NCBI RefSeq assembly: GCF_014695575.1
Contig: NZ_JACJOO010000011.1
Span: 1-57,039, forward strand
Source of the DNA: Leptolyngbya sp. FACHB-8
Lineage (GTDB): Bacteria; Cyanobacteriota; Cyanobacteriia; Elainellales; Elainellaceae
DNA: 57,039 nt
Reading direction: 5' to 3'
Shown here: positions 44,481 to 52,748 of the stretch, piece after piece
How positions within the stretch are numbered: position 1 is the stretch's first letter
Layout of the letters: every line of letters starts with the position of its first letter
Position numbers and translations under genes: made by a program
The notes under the pieces: generated by a model
Database searches by the model: none
What the model saw: the letters and a program-made list of their open reading frames with translations, nothing else
What the model was told of the DNA's origin: nothing

Positions 44481-45675
44481 ACCTACTTCTCGCTAACACG
44501 GGGTAATCAATTGAACCTATTGTGAGTTAGGCTTGTCAAACTCTTATCTGTATCCTAGCGATTCAGTTCTGAATCTTTGTCCATCTTTTGTCTAGTTATA
44601 AAGCTACTCGAAGTAGTTATTACCAAAGGATGGTAGCCAGCAAATATAAAAAGTTAAAAAACTAATGCATGTAGAGAAATTTAGTTATTTTTATTAAGAA
44701 AAAGGAGAAAGGTAGCATACTACGTCATCTCTTCCATCTCGTCTTATGATTTCGAGCTTCAAGAATACGGAGTACCAAACCCTATACATGGTCCGCATTT
44801 CGGTAGCAAGTATCACCAAACCAGTTTTTAATCAGCCTTTGTTACGGCAGGATAACAACTACGGTTTATCCTTCTATTCAGTAGCACCGTAATCTGGGTT
44901 TAAGTGCACAAATATTTCTACGTGGCTTATGAAATAATTTTTAAAAAGTGAGGTAAATACAAATTACTCAAGCTTCAAAAACTATTAGATTCGCTGAAAA
45001 ACCAGGTCACCTTCCTATACTTCTTCGGTTTTACCTATTTTTTTTAAGTCCTATAGTATTTGCGAGGCTTATCACTTCAACAGCAAAAGATTTACCTGCT
45101 TATAGCGTTTTTGAAGGTCTTCCAGCTAGGAAATGCTCCGCTCCGTTACCCATTCAACCCTTATTTAATTGAAATAGACCGACCAGTGTAGAAATTAGTC
45201 TTCCTTTACAAGGCATCAGCCATCATACTAACTGACAATACTCACTCCATAAGTTACTGCTTTTTTTGCTTAGGATTCGTCTTACCTAATCAAAAAATCA
45301 TGATAGCGACGCTTCCCATTTCATAAATCACACGAAGAAATGCCGTGAGAGTACACTCCAATAATTTAGCGATTGCTCCTATAGCAGACCTCTACTCCAG
45401 GCATAGAGCTTAATTCACAAAAGTATGAAGTTTTATTAAATCCACTAATTTTACTGAATTATCTTAGGGCGTACGCCGATATGAGTACACAAATTACAGT
45501 TTTGCATTCAAGATAAGCAACAAATCTCTCCGCTAATAAAGATAGAATCTACCCCAGGGGTGTATCATGCGGAATCTGCCTACGAAGTAACAGTATGTTG
45601 ATTGTGATCCCCCTTTAATGGACATCACAATCAATATAACGTTTCTATACGAAGCAGAGTTTGTAACACTTCAAC
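44481..45675. other. 1.2-kb AT-rich spacer, nothing recognised
   Basis: From the crtW start to family B copy 2 there is no convincing open frame on either strand, no long inverted repeat and no tRNA-like fold that I can see. An ORF starting at 45618 runs into the inserted element and is spurious. The stretch is AT-rich and free of GCGATCGC, unlike neighbouring DNA. Confidence 0.5.
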
Positions 45676-45678
45676 TTA

Positions 45679-45779
45679 GGAGATTTCCAGTAATGAAATT
45701 ACCCCCAGAATGTTGGTGCTTTGCCCGCGAAGCGGGCAAAGCACCAACATTCTGGGTAAATTCTTATGCAGAAACCTCC
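45679..45779 (+). mobile_element. MITE, family B copy 2 (101 bp, TTA duplication)
   Basis: Flanked by TTA at 45676-45678 and 45780-45782; ends GGAGATTTCC / GAAACCTCC. Core stem CCCAGAATGTTGGTGCTTTG... and complement, with CCCGCGAAGCGGG at the tip. Near-identical but inverted copy at 54374-54474. It lies 8 bases from the ABC-F stop codon. Confidence 0.9.
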
Positions 45780-45786
45780 TTAAAGG

Positions 45787-47727
45787 TCAATCACCCACAC
45801 GTTCAGCTAATTCCAACCATCGTTCCGTCGAGTCGTCGATCGCCTGACTAAGCGCTGCTAGCTGTTCGGTAAGACGTTGGAGTTCAGTAAAGTCACCCGG
45901 AGGTTTACCATAGAGCAACGTTTCCAACTCCTCCTTTTGGCGCTCCATCTCGGGAATCTTGTGTTCCAGTTCCTCGTATTCCCGCTTTTCCTTATAGGAA
46001 AGCTTACGGGGTTGAGTCGAATTAGCCGTTTTGGCACTGGATTTTGGCTCACTAGGCTCTGTAGAGGAAGACTTCTCTTTTTTGGCAGAAGTTTTCTCAG
46101 CTTTCTCGGCCTCGCTGTCCTGGGCCTGTTTATAGTCCAGGTAAAGGGAGTAATTGCCGGGATACTGGCGAATGTTACCGCCTTCCTCGAAGGCAAAGAC
46201 GGTATCGACCGTGCGATCCAGAAAATAGCGATCGTGCGAGACGACAATCACACAACCATTAAAATCTTCTAAATACTCCTCCAAAACCGATAGTGTTTGT
46301 ACATCCAGATCATTGGTTGGTTCATCCAGAATCAATACATTGGGAGCGCTCATGAGTACACGCAGGAGAAACAAGCGACGCTTCTCTCCACCCGATAGTT
46401 TATGGATCGGTGCATACTGCTGATTGGGAGGAAACAAAAAGCGCTCCAACATCTGGGAAGCCGTAATGATACTTCCATCCGAAGTTTTTACCAGTTCTGC
46501 AATGCTTTTGAGATAGTCAATGACGCGATCATTTTCATTCATCGCGACATCTTCGGAATGTTGGTCGAAATAGCCAATATGGATAGTGGCTCCCAATTCC
46601 ACAGTTCCAGAATCCGGCTGAACCCTGCCTGTAATGATGTCCATCAGGGTAGATTTGCCAACTCCATTGCCACCAATAATACCGATGCGATCGTCTGGAC
46701 TAAAGAGGTAGCTGAAATCCTGGATCAAAATGCGATCGCCATACCCTTTCCGGATATGTTCTAGTTCAATCACCTTCTTACCAATCCGACGGCCCACGGT
46801 GGAAATTTCCACCTTACCCTGCGACTGCTTAAACTCCTGTGCCTGCATATCGCGAATGCGCTCAATGCGTGCCTTTTGTTTGGTGCTGCGAGCTTTAGGG
46901 CCACGCTTCAGCCATTCCAACTCGCGCCGTAATACCCCAGCATGTTTGCGCTGGGTGCTGGCAGCGGAGTCCTCCGATTCTGCCTTTTTCTCTAAGTAAT
47001 AGGCGTAGTTGCCAGAGTAATTGAACAAATCACCCCGGTCGATTTCGAGAATGCGATTCGTAACCCGATCCAGGAAGTAGCGATCGTGAGTAATCAGAAG
47101 CAAGGCTCCTCGAAAGCGGTTGAGGTAGCTTTGCAGCCATTCCACCGAGAGAGCATCCAGGTGGTTGGTTGGCTCATCCATTAGCAGCACATCGGGGTCA
47201 GAGAGAAGAGCGGTGGCGATCGCAATTCGCTTACGATATCCCCCCGACAAATCTCCAACACGGGCCTCAAAATCATCAATGCCCAACCTGCTCAGCACAG
47301 TTTTAGCATTGGTTTCCAGATCCCATGCCCCAGCCGCCTCAATCTTTTGGCTCACGGTAGACAGCCGGGACATCACCGCATCGGCGTCTCCATGACCATG
47401 GGCTAGTTTATCCGAGAGTTCTTCATACTCCCGAATCAGTGCCATCTGTTCGCCACTATCGACAAACACTTGTTCCAGAACGGTATGGTTATCATTCAGA
47501 TCTGGCTGCTGAGGCAGGTAGACAATCTTGGCCCCCTGGTTAATCCAGATATCGCCGCCATCCGTAGGCTCCAACCCGGCAATCATTTTCAGTAGGGTAG
47601 ATTTGCCCGACCCATTGGTGCCAATCAACCCTACCTTATCGCCCTCCTCCAGGCTAAAGGTGGCATCTTTCAGGATCTCCTTGATGCCAAAGTCTTTTTT
47701 GAGCGATCGCACAGAATAAATAGTCAT
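45787..47727 (-). CDS. ABC-F ATPase (Uup/EttA-like)
   Basis: 646 residues, two ABC domains and no membrane part, so not a transporter. First: Walker A 'GTNGSGKST', signature 'LSGGYRKRIAIATALL', Walker B 'VLLMDEPTNHLD'. Second: 'GGNGVGKST', 'LSGGEKRRLFLLRVLM', 'VLILDEPTNDLD'. The linker is charged; the C-terminal about 550-640 is a coiled coil after a Ser/Ala-rich spacer ('SAKKEKSSSTEPSEPKSSAK'), which is the Uup-type arrangement. Family members act on translating ribosomes or DNA. It starts 30 bases after the P450 stop on the same strand, so they may share a transcript. Confidence 0.9.
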   Translation of the reverse strand: MTIYSVRSLKKDFGIKEILKDATFSLEEGDKVGLIGTNGSGKSTLLKMIAGLEPTDGGDIWINQGAKIVYLPQQPDLNDNHTVLEQVFVDSGEQMALIREYEELSDKLAHGHGDADAVMSRLSTVSQKIEAAGAWDLETNAKTVLSRLGIDDFEARVGDLSGGYRKRIAIATALLSDPDVLLMDEPTNHLDALSVEWLQSYLNRFRGALLLITHDRYFLDRVTNRILEIDRGDLFNYSGNYAYYLEKKAESEDSAASTQRKHAGVLRRELEWLKRGPKARSTKQKARIERIRDMQAQEFKQSQGKVEISTVGRRIGKKVIELEHIRKGYGDRILIQDFSYLFSPDDRIGIIGGNGVGKSTLMDIITGRVQPDSGTVELGATIHIGYFDQHSEDVAMNENDRVIDYLKSIAELVKTSDGSIITASQMLERFLFPPNQQYAPIHKLSGGEKRRLFLLRVLMSAPNVLILDEPTNDLDVQTLSVLEEYLEDFNGCVIVVSHDRYFLDRTVDTVFAFEEGGNIRQYPGNYSLYLDYKQAQDSEAEKAEKTSAKKEKSSSTEPSEPKSSAKTANSTQPRKLSYKEKREYEELEHKIPEMERQKEELETLLYGKPPGDFTELQRLTEQLAALSQAIDDSTERWLELAERVGD

Positions 47728-47757
47728 GGGTCACAGGATAGCTTCCAGTCACCTAGT

Positions 47758-49134
47758 CTAACGTTGCCTGGCTCCCAATAGCCGCATCTGCACCCCTCGG
47801 GCTGGAGCCAGAGTTACTCCTCGCCGCCGGGGCACCTCCGGTTCTGAGTCAACCAACTCTAGCTGGTAGTGGGTTAGAACAGTAGCCAGAGCTAACTTCA
47901 ACTCATACAGAGCGAGTGCCTCCCCTACACAGCGACGCGCACCGTTGCCAAAGGGAATGAACTCGAAGGGTGTGTACTTTCGCTCCAAAAAGCGCTCAGG
48001 CCGAAATTCCTTAGGATTAGGGTAGAGGTCCTCCCGTTGCAGGGTGAGGTACATACAGCCCATAAAAATGGTTCCAGCGGGGAACTGGTAGCCCAGCAGT
48101 TCTACAGGTTCCTGGGCCTCTCGGGGGAAGGTGAGCATTGCTACAGGGGTACAACGTAGGGTTTCCTGGCAGACAGCCGTGAGATAGGGAAGCTTGGCGA
48201 TGGTTATGGGATCGGCTCCTGGTTCCAGGCTATTGAGTTCGGCCAGGAGCTTTGCTTGAATCTCGGTTTTGTGGTGGAGCCAATACAACGCCCAAGCCAT
48301 AGCCGTTGCGGTGGTTTCATGGCCCGCAAACAACAACGTCATCAATTCATCACGCAGTTCTTTATCGCTAAGAGGTTGCCCATCCTCATCGCGAGCCGCC
48401 ATCAACAGGGACAGAATATCAGAGCGGTTTTCATCGGGGTTCGCACGACGCTCCTCCAATTCGGCATAGAGGAGATCGGTTAGTTGTTGCCGCAACCTCA
48501 CAAACTGCCCCCAAGGGCTCCAGGCACCCAAATCGAACTGAAGGAACTTGAGAAAGAGTAAAGCCGAAGTTAGGGGCGAAGCAAAATGTTCCGTTGTTTC
48601 AGCCAACACGCTTTTAATTTGTTTCGCGCGATCGCCATCGGAAAGGCCGAACACGGCCTCAAAAATCACTTGTAGCGAAATACCCTGGGTGACTTTTCGA
48701 GCTGAAAAAACGTCTCCAACGTTCAGTTCTTTAAAAGCATCCTGAGTAATGCGGCCGATGAGATCACCGTACACGGCCAATCGCTCCCCATGGAAGGGCG
48801 GCATTAGCAGTTGGCGGTGGCGTTTGTGACGGTCATCACTTAAGGTGATGATTGATTGATCACCCACCAAGGGCTCTAGCAACAGATTGAGTTCGCCGGG
48901 AGCACTGAAGAGTTTGCGATCGTTGGTGAGAATATATTGAATCGCATCAGGATGGCTAACCAGGACGATTTTGTCACCAAACCCTAAACCCGTTCCCACA
49001 AATATGTCGGGAGACAGCTGATGATTGCTCTCTAAATAGCCCACTGGATCAAAAATCCATTGTACCCGTTGCAAAAATACGGGCTTGGACACGGGCTTGA
49101 GGGTTTTTCCGGGGGGGGCTTCGAGGGTTTTCAT
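47758..49134 (-). CDS. Cytochrome P450, CYP120-like
   Basis: 458 residues, soluble P450. I-helix 'AGHETTATAMAWALYWL', ExxR motif 'ETLR', 'PERF' and heme loop 'FGNGARRCVG' with proximal Cys402. Overall features resemble CYP120 of Synechocystis (retinoic acid hydroxylase) as I recall; a carotenoid-derived substrate would suit a genome with CrtW, but that is inference. No redox partner gene nearby. The upstream spacer holds a C-E-D chain of mobile elements, so its promoter may overlap them. Confidence 0.88.
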   Translation of the reverse strand: MKTLEAPPGKTLKPVSKPVFLQRVQWIFDPVGYLESNHQLSPDIFVGTGLGFGDKIVLVSHPDAIQYILTNDRKLFSAPGELNLLLEPLVGDQSIITLSDDRHKRHRQLLMPPFHGERLAVYGDLIGRITQDAFKELNVGDVFSARKVTQGISLQVIFEAVFGLSDGDRAKQIKSVLAETTEHFASPLTSALLFLKFLQFDLGAWSPWGQFVRLRQQLTDLLYAELEERRANPDENRSDILSLLMAARDEDGQPLSDKELRDELMTLLFAGHETTATAMAWALYWLHHKTEIQAKLLAELNSLEPGADPITIAKLPYLTAVCQETLRCTPVAMLTFPREAQEPVELLGYQFPAGTIFMGCMYLTLQREDLYPNPKEFRPERFLERKYTPFEFIPFGNGARRCVGEALALYELKLALATVLTHYQLELVDSEPEVPRRRGVTLAPARGVQMRLLGARQR

Positions 49135-49191
49135 GGCGGTTTAGCTACCTTCTTGAGCACCAACTTGACCCTATCATTACATATTTATTTA

Positions 49192-49292
49192 CAGCGCTTT
49201 GCGCTTGAATCAGCCACAGTTGTTTTTGTGAGAGCCGCGCGGAGCGCAGTTCTCACAAAAACAACCAGATTTTAAGCGCTGGAAAAGCACGA
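49192..49292 (+). repeat. Palindromic element, family C copy 2
   Basis: Starts CAGCGCTTTGCGCTTGAATC after TTA; hairpin GTTGTTTTTGTGAGAGC.. / ..GTTCTCACAAAAACAAC; ends near ...GGAAAAGCACGA followed by TA. 54032-54130 is its inverted counterpart. Confidence 0.8.
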
Positions 49293-49300
49293 TAAGACAA

Positions 49301-49365
49301 GTTTTTCTGATACTCTTGACTCCGTTTGCGCGTTGAACACGCAAAATCAAGGGTTTTGGAAAAAC
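49301..49365 (+). repeat. Decayed palindrome, family E copy 2
   Basis: GTTTTTCTGATACTCTTGA ... TCAAGGGTTTTGGAAAAAC: imperfect inverted repeat, similar to the perfect palindrome at 10091-10163. Its right end is the site where family D copy 2 was inserted. Confidence 0.6.
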
Positions 49366-49367
49366 CT

Positions 49368-49499
49368 CAGCAATTCCAATTTTGAAATCAGGCCCGAAAA
49401 CCGCGCGCCTTTGGCGCGCGGTTTTCGGGCATCAAAGCCAAGAGTTCATGCCCTACGGGTATGAACTCTTGGCTTTGATGCCCATACTGAGAATTGCTG
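49368..49499 (+). mobile_element. MITE, family D copy 2, with 9-bp target duplication
   Basis: Ends CAGCAATTC / GAATTGCTG; the 9-mer GAAAAACCT lies directly before (49359-49367) and after (49500-49508). Hairpin 1 at 49392-49430 (stem GCCCGAAAACCGCGCGCC, loop TTT); hairpin 2 at 49431-49479 (23-bp stem starting ATCAAAGCCAAGAGTTCAT, loop TAC). With the paired ends this folds as a three-way junction. Confidence 0.92.
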
Positions 49500-49521
49500 G
49501 AAAAACCTATCCTGAGTGCGG

Positions 49522-49537
49522 GTCTAGAACACGACCC
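49522..49537 (+). other. Solitary IS1-type right-end relic
   Basis: GTCTAGAACACGACCC matches the IS1 right tip at 918-933 in 15 of 16 bases. No transposase is near it. Confidence 0.5.
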
Positions 49538-49602
49538 GCTATAGTGAAGAATGATCTTCCTGACCGAGAGGGGAACCGTCCCTTACTCCTGTTGTGACGT
49601 CC

Positions 49603-51885
49603 ATGCAAAACCTTGAACAACAACTGGCTCAGGAGCTTTCCCTGCGCCCTGCCCAGATCCAAAACGCCCTGGAGCTCTTTGCAGAAGGGGCCACTGTTCC
49701 CTTCATCGCTCGCTACCGAAAAGAGCGTACGGGGGAGATGAATGAGGTGCAATTGCGAGAACTGGCCGATCGCTACGCCTACCTGACCGAACTGGGAGAG
49801 CGTAAGACGACGATTTTGCAGGCGATCGCGGAGCAGGGCAAACTCACCGATGAGTTAAAAGCCAAAATTGAAGCCTGCACTCAAAAAACCGAGTTAGAAG
49901 ACCTCTACCTGCCCTACCGGCCCAAGCGCCGCACCCGTGCAACCATTGCCCGTGAGAAAGGGCTAGAACCATTGGCAGCGGCCATCAAAGCGGCCAACCG
50001 TCCGAATGCGCCAGCACTATCTCTAGAAGCAGAAGCGGCGAAGTTTCTCTCCGAGCAGGTCAAGACCGCAGAAGAAGCGCTGAAGGGCGCGGCAGATATT
50101 CTGGCAGAGGAAGTAGCTGAGCAGGCACCATACCGAGCATACCTGCGGCAATACTTATTAGAATCTGGCGTGTTTATGTCGCAAATTAAGGCGGCGCATC
50201 CCGAGGGAACAACCAAGTTTGAGATGTACCGCAACTATCAAGCCAAGGTGCAGGCGATCGCTCCCCACAACTTGCTCGCCTTACTGCGTGGGGAAACAGA
50301 AGACATCCTCACTCTCACCCTCAGTTTTGATGAAGAGCAGGTGCTGTATTACCTGGAATCTGAGGTCATTCGCACCAAAACACCAGCGATTAAGCAGTTT
50401 TATCGAGAGATGTTGAAGGATGCCTTCAACCGACTGATGAAAACTTCGCTGATCTCAGCCGTGATGGCGGAGAAGAAAGCCTGGGCGGACGGAGAATCGA
50501 TCAAAACCTTTGAAGCGAATTTGCGGGATCTACTTCTGGCGGCTCCGGCAGGGATGAAGCCGACTCTGGCGCTCGATCCTGGATTTCGTACCGGTTGCAA
50601 GACAGCGGTGATCAGCGAAACGGGAAAGTTTTTGGAATATCAAACTATTTTTCCCCACCAGTCTGCAGCTCAACGGGAGCAGGCTGCCAAAACGGTCAAA
50701 ACGCTGATTGAGAAGTACCAGATTCAACTGATTGCCATTGGTAACGGTACCGCTGGACGTGAAACAGATGCCTTTGTCACGGAAGTTCTGCAAGGGATTG
50801 AACGCCCTCCCATCAAAGTGATGGTGAATGAATCAGGCGCCTCCATTTATTCCGCAAGCTCTGTGGCTTTAGAGGAGTTTCCTGATCTGGATCTGACAGT
50901 GAGAGGTGCTATTAGCATTGGGCGACGGCTGCAAGATCCGCTTGCAGAGCTGGTGAAGATTGACCCCAAATCCATCGGTGTTGGCCAGTACCAGCACGAT
51001 GTCGACCAGAAATTGCTGAAGAAAAAACTGGATGAAACGGTAGAAAGCTGCGTGAACTATGTGGGTGTGGACTTAAACACCGCTTCCAAAGAACTGCTGA
51101 CCTTTGTATCGGGGTTGAGCCCCAGCGTAGCCAGCAACATTGTTGCCTATCGCAATCAAAATGGGGCCTTTCGCGATCGCCGTCATCTCCTCAAAGTGCC
51201 TAAGCTCGGGGCGAAAGCCTTTGAGCAGGCAGCAGGATTTCTGCGCATTCGGGGCGGTAACAACCCGTTAGATAACACAGCGGTACACCCGGAAAGCTAT
51301 GGGGTGGTGGAAGCGATCGCCCGCGACTTGAAGGTGCCCCTGTCCGACATCTCCAAATCCCTTGATCAATTGAAAGCAGTTAATTTGAAGCAATATGTTA
51401 CCGACACCATCGGTGAACCCACATTGCGGGACATTTTTCGGGAGTTGGAGAAGCCAGGACGTGACCCCCGAGCAGAGTTTAAGTATGCCACCTTCAACGA
51501 AGCGGTAAAGGAAATCTCTGATCTTCAGGTTGGAATGCAGCTTGAAGGCATTGTGACCAACGTTGCCAACTTTGGAGCTTTCGTTGATATTGGCGTACAC
51601 CAAGATGGACTGATCCATGTCTCGCAAATGGCTGATCACTTTGTCAGCGATCCGAAGCAGGTTGTCAAGGTAGGTCAGGTCGTCAGCGTGCGTGTTCTAG
51701 AAGTAAATGAAGGGCTCAAGCGAATCAGCCTCTCCATGAAGTCTTCGGATTCTCCACCACCCAATCGGGGCGATCGCCAAAGCAATCCTCGTCCTAGCTC
51801 CAAAGGAAAAGCCCCAGCACCCGAGTCGAAACCCTCCAGCCTGGAAGACTTACAAGCTAAATTTGGTCGCAAACGGCCTAAATAA
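49603..51885 (+). CDS. tex: Tex, S1-domain transcription accessory protein
   Basis: About 760 residues from ATG 49603 (a GTG three codons earlier is possible). Order: Tex helix-rich N-terminus with 'VPFIARYRKERTGEMNEVQL', YqgF/RNaseH-like domain ('LALDPGFRTGCKTAVI'), helix-hairpin-helix pair ('LNTASKELLTFVSGLSPSVA'), and S1 RNA-binding domain ('GIVTNVANFGAFVDIGVHQD') with a basic tail. Normal Tex length. Nucleic-acid-binding factor affecting transcription and RNA turnover. The cupin gene faces it across a terminator-like palindrome. Confidence 0.95.
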   Translation: MQNLEQQLAQELSLRPAQIQNALELFAEGATVPFIARYRKERTGEMNEVQLRELADRYAYLTELGERKTTILQAIAEQGKLTDELKAKIEACTQKTELEDLYLPYRPKRRTRATIAREKGLEPLAAAIKAANRPNAPALSLEAEAAKFLSEQVKTAEEALKGAADILAEEVAEQAPYRAYLRQYLLESGVFMSQIKAAHPEGTTKFEMYRNYQAKVQAIAPHNLLALLRGETEDILTLTLSFDEEQVLYYLESEVIRTKTPAIKQFYREMLKDAFNRLMKTSLISAVMAEKKAWADGESIKTFEANLRDLLLAAPAGMKPTLALDPGFRTGCKTAVISETGKFLEYQTIFPHQSAAQREQAAKTVKTLIEKYQIQLIAIGNGTAGRETDAFVTEVLQGIERPPIKVMVNESGASIYSASSVALEEFPDLDLTVRGAISIGRRLQDPLAELVKIDPKSIGVGQYQHDVDQKLLKKKLDETVESCVNYVGVDLNTASKELLTFVSGLSPSVASNIVAYRNQNGAFRDRRHLLKVPKLGAKAFEQAAGFLRIRGGNNPLDNTAVHPESYGVVEAIARDLKVPLSDISKSLDQLKAVNLKQYVTDTIGEPTLRDIFRELEKPGRDPRAEFKYATFNEAVKEISDLQVGMQLEGIVTNVANFGAFVDIGVHQDGLIHVSQMADHFVSDPKQVVKVGQVVSVRVLEVNEGLKRISLSMKSSDSPPPNRGDRQSNPRPSSKGKAPAPESKPSSLEDLQAKFGRKRPK

Positions 51886-51899
51886 ACGGCTTCAATACT

Positions 51900-51945
51900 C
51901 CAAAATAGAAATTCGCGGCCGTTGTGCCGCGAATTTCTATTTTGG
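51900..51945 (+). terminator. Bidirectional terminator between tex and cupin
   Basis: Perfect 20-bp stem (CCAAAATAGAAATTCGCGGC) with a 6-base loop, 15 bases after the tex stop and 3 bases before the cupin stop, with T/A-rich outer arms. Confidence 0.7.
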
Positions 51946-51947
51946 GG

Positions 51948-52289
51948 TTAAGCGCGATCGCGCCCATGCACTTCGGCGGGAGGCGTCGTCACCTCAACCG
52001 CAGTAAAGGGTTCCAGGATTTTATAGGTGTGGGATGCGCCTTCAGGAACCACCCAGGAGTTGCCGGGTTCCAGCAAAATCATTTGGCCTTCCAAATGCAA
52101 CTCAGCACGGCCATTGATCACATAGCCGATCGCCTCATAAGGACGTTGAGTCATCGGTTTTGCATCGTTGGGTTGCTCATTTTCCCAGAGCCGCATAGAG
52201 AGTTTTTTACTCAGTGCCAAGTGCTTCTGGCCCATCTCACCGATGGGTGCGGTTTCAGATGTCACTTTAATGACCGTCGTATCACTCAT
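51948..52289 (-). CDS. Single-domain cupin
   Basis: 113 residues from ATG 52289 (MSDTTVIKVTSE); the longer start at 52358 adds unlikely residues. Beta-barrel pattern 'YEAIGYVINGRAELHLEGQM', 'ILLEPGNSWVVPEGASHTY' with one conserved His and Glu/Gly positions of the cupin motifs; the first motif lacks the usual HxH. Small cupins of this type are often stress-induced; the ligand is unknown. Confidence 0.8.
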   Translation of the reverse strand: MSDTTVIKVTSETAPIGEMGQKHLALSKKLSMRLWENEQPNDAKPMTQRPYEAIGYVINGRAELHLEGQMILLEPGNSWVVPEGASHTYKILEPFTAVEVTTPPAEVHGRDRA

Positions 52290-52748
52290 AGAACAATACC
52301 TCCAAATGATGTGGATAAAAGAACTTAAAACCTTCTGAGAACAAGGGTTAAACGGCATTCTTGATGCGAAATACCGTTCAGCGCGCTAATACGATTTGAT
52401 AACACCGCATTATTTTCTCTATCCCATACGCATCCTAAGTTGAACATTTTGATCCAACATCTTTCCAATGGCTGACCATCAAAAGCTGTTTACCTTTATC
52501 CAGCCAATTAACCAGCTGGCCCAAATCATTCTCACCCATTTACTTGAGACAGAATCTCAAGCATTTCTTGCGAAAGGATTGATTCTGCTTGTTTCTGGCC
52601 CATGCCAAATCCACACTTCCATAAAAAATGTTTCCACTAAATGATCAGGACAGTTCTTTTTCTGGCGCAGAATCACCGAGTTAATCCGAAATAACGTTGG
52701 CTGTGTCTGGAGTTTCAGAAGTCACTTGTTCCTGTAAGGAAGTCACCT
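52290..52748. other. 459-base spacer between cupin and MIR gene
   Basis: Divergent promoter region. I see one short palindrome CTTGAGA-N5-TCTCAAG at 52543-52561, possibly an operator, and no gene. Confidence 0.4.

Noticed and set aside
45618-45851. 77-codon plus-strand frame
   Set aside because: It runs across MITE B2 and into the ABC-F gene on the other strand; no ribosome site or family signal.
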